From the NCBI RefSeq assembly GCF_019038435.1, contig NZ_JAGPOX010000101.1, positions 1-36,821 of the forward strand: a stretch of 36,821 nucleotides of DNA, given 5' to 3'. Positions 32,232 through 36,821 of the stretch are shown piece by piece. The number at the start of each line of letters is the position of its first letter. Within the stretch, counting starts at the first letter, position 1. A program made the position numbers and the translations under genes. This DNA is from Nocardia alni (lineage in GTDB: Bacteria; Actinomycetota; Actinomycetes; Mycobacteriales; Mycobacteriaceae). The notes under the pieces are model-generated. The model searched no databases. It saw only the letters and a list, made by a program, of their open reading frames with translations, and was not told where the DNA came from.

Positions 32232-34145
32232 GTGGCTGGCAGACTTCCTGATCGCGATATCGCGGCAATTCGTGACCGCGTGCGCATCGAGGATGTCGTG
32301 GGGGAGTACGTCGCGCTGAAACGCGCCGGGGCCGATTCGCTCAAGGGGCTGTGCCCGTTCCACGACGAGAAGTCGCCCTCGTTCCATGTGCGGCCGAATC
32401 ACGGGCTGTTCCACTGCTTCGGCTGTGGTGAGGGCGGCGATGTGTTCGCGTTCCTGCAGAAGATCGACCATGTCGGGTTCGTCGAGGCCGTCGAGCAGAT
32501 GGCCGATCGGATCAACTACAAGATCAACTACGAGGGTGGCGGGACCTCGGTACAGCGCGATCGCGGCACCCGAAGCCGGTTGGTCGCCGCGAACGCCGCG
32601 GCGCACGAGTTCTACGTCTCGCAGCTGTCCACCCCCGACGCCGCCGCGGCCCGCAAGTACCTCACCGAACGCAACTTCGACGACGCGGCCGCCCGGCACT
32701 TCGGCTGCGGCTACGCCCCCAGCGGCTGGGACACCCTCACGAAACACTTGCTGCGCAAGGGTTTCGATATCAAGGAGCTGGAGGCCGCGGGTCTGTCCAA
32801 ACCCGGCAAGCACGGCCCGATCGATCGCTTCCACCGGCGGCTGCTGTGGCCGATCCGCAATCTGAGCAGTGAGGTCATCGGGTTCGGCGCGCGGCGGCTG
32901 TACGACGACGACCAGATGACCGCCAAGTACATCAACACCTCGGAAACGGTGCTGTACAAGAAGTCTCAGGTGTTGTTCGGGCTCGATCTGGCCAAGCGCG
33001 AGATCGCCAAGAGCCATCAGGCCGTCGTGGTCGAGGGCTACACCGACGTGATGGCGATGCATCTGGCCGGGGTGACCACGGCCGTCGCCTCCTGCGGCAC
33101 CGCCTTCGGCGAGGAGCATATGGGGATGCTGCGCCGCCTGCTGATCGACGACAACTTCTGGCGCGGCGAGATCATCTACACCTTCGACGGCGACGCGGCC
33201 GGTCAGGCGGCGGCGCTCAAGGCGTTCTCCGGCGACCAGAAGCTGGCCGGGCAGACCTTCATCGCTGTTGCTCCCGACGGCCAGGACCCGTGCGAGCTAC
33301 GTCAGCACTCCGGCGACGGCGCGGTACGGGATCTGGTGGCGCGCCGGATTCCGTTGTACGAGTTCGTGATCCGCGGCACGCTCGCCGAGCACAACCTGGA
33401 ATCCCCCGAGGGGCAGGTGGAGGCGCTGCGCCGCACGGTGCCGGTGGTCGCGCAGATCAAGGATTACGCCCTGCGCAAGGCGTACGCGACCAAACTGGCG
33501 GGCTGGGTCGGCTGGGACGACATCCAACTGGTGGTGCGCCGCGTCGGTGACGAGGCCAAGCGTCGTCGTGCGGCTCCGCCCGGACGTGAATCCGCCTCCC
33601 CGGCAAAGGCTTCCGGCTCGACGGCCGACAAGCCTCCCGCCGAGTCCGTCCCGGTTCGGCCGAATCCCCGTGATCCGGTCCTCCTGTCGCAGCGCCAGAC
33701 GCTGGCGGCGGCCCTGCAATACCCGGCGATCGCCGGTCCGATGTTCGACACCCTCGAGCACGAGGTGTTCACCCATCCCGCGTACCTGGCCGTCCGCGCC
33801 GCGATCGCCGAGGCGGGCGGCACGGCCGCGGGCCTGGGCGGCGCCGAATGGGTGGGCCGAGTCGCCGACCACACCGACGATCTGCTGCTGCGGGAACTGG
33901 TCAGCGAGCTTGCCACCGAACAACTACCGGTCAAATCGATGGACGACATCCAGCGCTTCGTCACCGGCATCATCGCCCGCAGCCAGGAGATCTGGATAGG
34001 CCGCCAGGTCGCCGAACTGAAGTCGAAACTCCAGCGCATCTCCTCGACCGAACAGCCGGACGCCTACATGTCCCTGTTCGGCGACGTCGTGGCCTTGGAG
34101 CAATACCGCAAGAGCCTGCAAGCCCAAGCCATGGGCGCGGTCTAA
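32232..34145 (+). CDS. dnaG: DNA primase DnaG
   Basis: A 637-residue primase that lays RNA primers at the replication fork. Zinc ribbon: Cys41, His44, Cys62, Cys65 (CPFHDEK...HCFGCGEGGD). The TOPRIM catalytic site includes EGYTD (268-272) and DGDAAG (319-324). A Pro/Ser-rich linker near 455-480 precedes the C-terminal helicase-binding domain. GTG at 32232 gives the usual N-terminus (GRLPDRDIAAIRDRVRIEDV). A damaged copy of this start lies 107 bp upstream. Length and order relative to dgt match mycobacteria. Confidence 0.96.
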   Translation: MAGRLPDRDIAAIRDRVRIEDVVGEYVALKRAGADSLKGLCPFHDEKSPSFHVRPNHGLFHCFGCGEGGDVFAFLQKIDHVGFVEAVEQMADRINYKINYEGGGTSVQRDRGTRSRLVAANAAAHEFYVSQLSTPDAAAARKYLTERNFDDAAARHFGCGYAPSGWDTLTKHLLRKGFDIKELEAAGLSKPGKHGPIDRFHRRLLWPIRNLSSEVIGFGARRLYDDDQMTAKYINTSETVLYKKSQVLFGLDLAKREIAKSHQAVVVEGYTDVMAMHLAGVTTAVASCGTAFGEEHMGMLRRLLIDDNFWRGEIIYTFDGDAAGQAAALKAFSGDQKLAGQTFIAVAPDGQDPCELRQHSGDGAVRDLVARRIPLYEFVIRGTLAEHNLESPEGQVEALRRTVPVVAQIKDYALRKAYATKLAGWVGWDDIQLVVRRVGDEAKRRRAAPPGRESASPAKASGSTADKPPAESVPVRPNPRDPVLLSQRQTLAAALQYPAIAGPMFDTLEHEVFTHPAYLAVRAAIAEAGGTAAGLGGAEWVGRVADHTDDLLLRELVSELATEQLPVKSMDDIQRFVTGIIARSQEIWIGRQVAELKSKLQRISSTEQPDAYMSLFGDVVALEQYRKSLQAQAMGAV

Positions 34146-34162
34146 CCCGCCCAGGCGCTCTC

Positions 34163-34408
34163 TCAGCGACGCAATTGATCGTGCGGGACCAGCACGGTGG
34201 TGCGCTCGTCCAGCGGCTCCATCGGCTCCAGCTTCGGCTGGGTGCTGAGCTTGTCCGACAGCTTCTGCCGACTGACCTCGACGAGTTTGCGGGTGACCGG
34301 GCTGGCGGCGATGGCACGGCCGGTCTTGCTGATCTGCTCATAGCGGACGCGCCCGGCCTTCGCTCCGAGTATGTACCCGGCCGCAATGCCGATGATCAAG
34401 CGCAGCAT
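34163..34408 (-). CDS. Small membrane-anchored protein downstream of dnaG
   Basis: An 81-residue protein: a short hydrophobic N-terminus (MLRLIIGIAAGYILGAKAGR, YtxH-like Gly-rich helix) followed by a charged helical part and LDERTTVLVPHDQLRR at the end. ATG at 34408 is preceded by GGAGGGAG. It converges with dnaG, 17 bp between stops. By position it corresponds to M. tuberculosis Rv2342 (from memory), of unknown function. The membrane topology is probably a single helix with the tail in the cytoplasm. Confidence 0.72.
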   Translation of the reverse strand: MLRLIIGIAAGYILGAKAGRVRYEQISKTGRAIAASPVTRKLVEVSRQKLSDKLSTQPKLEPMEPLDERTTVLVPHDQLRR

Positions 34409-34528
34409 ATCCTCGAGCTCCCTCCGGTCACCTGTCCGCGCCGTACATCCTGCCTGACACCGGGTACGGCTGTCGATCCGGCACTGTTTTCGCTCACCAT
34501 GCCAGATGGGTCCGACAGTAAATCGCTG

Positions 34529-34993
34529 TCAGGAATCGGCGAGTTCGGGCGGGAATCCGCCGGTGGCGATCGGGCCCCATCGGTCGATGTGGATGCGGAT
34601 CAGCGATTTGTTCTGGCGAGCCATCGCCTCGCGGTACTCGTCCCAGTTCGGGTGCTCGCCGGAGATGCAGCGGAAGTATTCGACCAGACCGTCCAGGGCC
34701 TGCGGCATATCCAGCACCTCGGCGCGGCCGTCGACCTGGACGTACGGGTCGTTCCAGTCGTCGGAGAGCACGCAGATCGACACCCGTGGGTCGCGGCGGG
34801 CATTGGCGGTCTTGGCGCGGCTCGGATACGTCGACACCACGAGGCTGCCGTCCGGAGTCAGGCCGCAGGTCACCGGTGACAGCTGGGGAGTGCCGTCGGT
34901 GCGCGAGGTGACCAGGACACCGCGATGGCGCGGCCGCAGGAATTCCAGGAGCGCGTCGTGCTGGACACGGTCCGCTGTGGCGATGCGTGGCAT
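34529..34993 (-). CDS. PPOX-class flavin/F420-dependent oxidoreductase
   Basis: A 154-residue split-barrel protein of the pyridoxamine-oxidase-like (PPOX) superfamily: RGVLVTSRTDGTPQLSPVTC, SRAKTANARRDPRVSICVLS, and VQVDGRAEVLDMPQA are typical of the actinobacterial F420-binding members. ATG at 34993 follows GAGAGG at five-base spacing. Substrates vary (F420 reduction of biliverdin, fatty acids and others) and cannot be told here. It stands alone, between the small membrane protein gene and the cutinase gene. Flavin use cannot be excluded. Confidence 0.82.
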   Translation of the reverse strand: MPRIATADRVQHDALLEFLRPRHRGVLVTSRTDGTPQLSPVTCGLTPDGSLVVSTYPSRAKTANARRDPRVSICVLSDDWNDPYVQVDGRAEVLDMPQALDGLVEYFRCISGEHPNWDEYREAMARQNKSLIRIHIDRWGPIATGGFPPELADS

Positions 34994-35152
34994 GGGATCC
35001 TCTCGGCGCGTGGACGTGGGTGCGGATCCAGGCTACCGGTCGGTGTGATCCACGCCGTATCCGTAACGTCGAAGACCCGTTCGACGACGTTTCTTGTGGC
35101 ACATGGTCCTCGGGGGGCCGTTTGCGTCATCACGTCGAAATGGGGACCGGGC

Positions 35153-36746
35153 ATGGATTTTCGGCAGCGCGTATCGACTCTGCGTGAGTTCGTGCGGCGG
35201 CACCGACTCGCCACGACCATCGCGACGCCTGTGGTAATAGGCGTCGTAGTGGTGGTCGTGGTCGCGGCGTTGCTCTTCGCGACGCCCAACGCGCAGACCC
35301 GGCTCACCGCCTCGGTGACCACCTGCCACGACATGGTGACCATCGCGGTCGCCGGGCGCAACGACAGTCCCTCCGCGACGACGACGAAGATGCTGGTCGG
35401 CGCGGATGGCAAGCCGCTGCCCGCCGCGACGTCCGACGACTATCACAGCACCTGGGAGGATCCGGTCATCAACGCCCCGACGAGCAAGGTCGCGGCGGGT
35501 TCGTATGCCGCGATGTACATCTCGTACCCGGCGAACATGTCCACCTTCGACGATGCGGTCGGCGCCGGCGTCGCGAATACCGAGAAGGTGATGGAGGCGA
35601 TCCGGCAGGCCTGCCCCAACACGCAATTCGCGATCGTCGGGTACAGCGAGGGCTCCGCCGTGGCGCGGCAGGTAGCCCAGCAGATCGGTGATCAGAAGCC
35701 CGCCACCGGCGGCGCCTACGGCATCGTCGATCCATCCAAGGTGACCGGTGTGGTGATCCTGGCCGATAACGGCCGCTCGGCCGGGGACGGCCCGTTCCCC
35801 GGTGCGCAGCAACCGTTCGCGCATCCCGACAACTTCGACCAGAACTATCAGACCGGTACGACGCCGACTCCCGGACAGGGGGCAGTGACCGACAGCAGCG
35901 GCGGGTTCGGCGCACTGAACGGGCGCGTCGCCTCGTTCTGTTCCGACGGTGATCTCACCTGTGCCGCGCCGCAGAACATTTCGCTGCTGCAGCTGGCGGT
36001 GAACGTGGGCAGCCAGATCAACGTCGACGATCTGCAGAACAAGGGTCTCACCCCCGCGACCGGGGCGGACGTCGCGGTGACCCTGGCCAAGATCGGCTTC
36101 AACGCGTTCGAATACATTCAGTCGCAGCCGAATTGGATGGCGAGTAAGCAGACGTTCCTCGACGTGCTGCTGAAGGTGTCCGACCCGACTTACAAGCCGG
36201 GGCAGGAGCAACCACAGCAGCAGCCCGGTCAGCAGCCGTCGGGTCAGCAGCAACCAGGTCAGCAGCAGCCGGGACAGCAGCAGCCGGGTGAGCAGCTCGG
36301 TCAACAGCAGCCCGGCCAGCAAGAACCGGGCCAGCAGCAACCGAATCAGGCCGTGGCCCAGACGATCTCGAGCGATGACCTGTCCTCGCTGGCCTATCTC
36401 CCACAGAAGTTCTTCAACGAGATGATCGGCCTGATCGTCACCAACCAGAACACGATCCCGGTGATCATGAGCAATCCGTACCAGCTCACGCTGGGCCCCA
36501 ACGGAACCGGCCACCACTTCGACTACTGGCGCGATTCGAACTCGGCTGACGGCAAGCCGCTGACCTCCGCCGAATACGCCGCCGCCTGGCTCGTCAACTT
36601 GGCCCAGCAGGCGCAGGCGGGCAAGAAGGTCAACACCACGGTCCAGCCCCAGCAAGCCGACGTCGCCGCGGCGTACCAGGCCGGTGTCGATGTCAAGGCC
36701 AAGGAGGCCCAGGTGGCGAAGTTGACCACCCCCGCCACCCCCGCGA
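35153..36746 (+). CDS. Cutinase-family serine hydrolase with Gln/Pro-rich insertion (3' partial)
   Basis: At least 531 residues. A basic N-terminus and one transmembrane or signal segment (residues 22-43, with a run of seven valines) lead to a cutinase-type alpha/beta hydrolase: nucleophile Ser165 in VGYSEGSA, Asp267 in SFCSDGDLTC, and a likely catalytic histidine at 454 or 455 in GTGHHFDYW. Cys58/Cys154 and Cys263/Cys270 fit the family disulfides. Between Asp and His lies a segment of GQQQP-type pentapeptides (about 349-400), unusual within the catalytic domain. ATG 35153 is the nearest start before the signal segment. The frame runs into adapter sequence at 36747, so the C-terminus is missing. 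Likely cell-envelope lipase, esterase or thioesterase. Confidence 0.85.
36195..36352 (+). repeat. GQQQP-type pentapeptide-coding repeats
   Basis: A low-complexity stretch of short imperfect repeats (CAGCAGCAGCCGGG variants) codes for about ten Gln/Pro/Gly pentapeptides inside the cutinase gene. Such repeats are prone to length change and to assembly error. Confidence 0.8.
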
Positions 36747-36821
36747 CTGTCTCTTATACACCTCTGACGCTGCCGACGAATAGCCTTGTGGTGTTTTCGG
36801 TGGTCGCCCTATCCATAAAAA
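36747..36821. other. Illumina Nextera adapter read-through, not genomic
   Basis: From 36747 the sequence reads CTGTCTCTTATACACCTCT, the 19-base Nextera transposon end with one mismatch, then GACGCTGCCGACGA (36766-36779), an 8-base index ATAGCCTT, and a degraded version of the P5 end (TCGGTGGTCGCC at 36798-36809) trailing into A's. I recall ATAGCCTT as the reverse complement of Nextera XT index S520. It is library artefact at a contig end. Confidence 0.95.

Noticed and set aside
35033..36655. A 540-codon minus-strand frame with Leu-rich repeats (LLLTGLLL-type)
   Set aside because: The leucine repeats are the antisense of the GQQQP-coding segment of the cutinase gene.
1..36746. tRNA, rRNA, insertion sequence or prophage genes
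   Set aside because: None was recognised by eye on either strand; a tRNAscan or Infernal run would be needed to exclude small RNA genes.

Overview
The window is high-GC actinobacterial DNA, most likely from Nocardia or a close relative in the Mycobacteriales. Three things point there: a PPE-like C-terminus followed by an EspG-type chaperone, a secreted cutinase-family enzyme, and a backbone whose gene order matches, from memory, the Mycobacterium tuberculosis stretch Rv2368c to Rv2342. That backbone is phoH, ybeY, a CBS/CorC membrane protein, a cytidine-deaminase-like protein, era, an AmiA2-like amidase, recO, uppS, a small conserved protein, zur (furB), smtB-type arsR, glyS, dgt, dnaG and a small membrane protein. 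GTG starts and 4-base start/stop overlaps are frequent.

Layout. 1-1124: end of a PPE-like type VII secretion substrate, then EspG. 1135-4640: a small conserved protein, a small exported helical protein, and an MFS exporter divergent from a LysR regulator. 4745-10529: the ribosome/RNA cluster phoH-ybeY-CBS-cdd-like-era, interrupted by a divergently placed secreted S1 protease. 10526-13158: a decapeptide-repeat protein and the amidase, both on the minus strand. 13263-14655: a small conserved protein and recO.

14663-23044 is an accessory block lying between recO and uppS, which I recall as neighbours in M. tuberculosis. It holds a sugar-type ABC importer without an ATPase, an overlapping pair of cytochromes P450 (one without the ExxR arginine) and a Tat-exported phospholipase C. 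23159-26948 returns to the backbone: uppS, its partner gene, the zinc regulators arsR-zur on the opposite strand, and glyS. 27026-30696 holds smaller accessory genes: an MDR oxidoreductase, a two-TM protein, a VOC protein, an MBL hydrolase and a YdcF-like protein. 30721-34408 is dgt, dnaG and the small membrane protein. The window closes with a PPOX/F420-type flavoprotein and a cutinase-family gene that runs off the end.

The main non-genic signals are a 140-bp dispersed repeat (13679-13875 and 25331-25470, roughly 80% identical without gaps by eye) lying just upstream of recO and of glyS, a degenerate copy of the dnaG 5' end 107 bp upstream of dnaG, fifteen in-register 30-bp repeats at 10676-11125, and three clear terminator hairpins. 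The last 75 bases (36747-36821) are not genomic: they read as an Illumina Nextera adapter, so the window ends at an assembly edge. No rRNA, tRNA, CRISPR array, transposase or integrase was seen.
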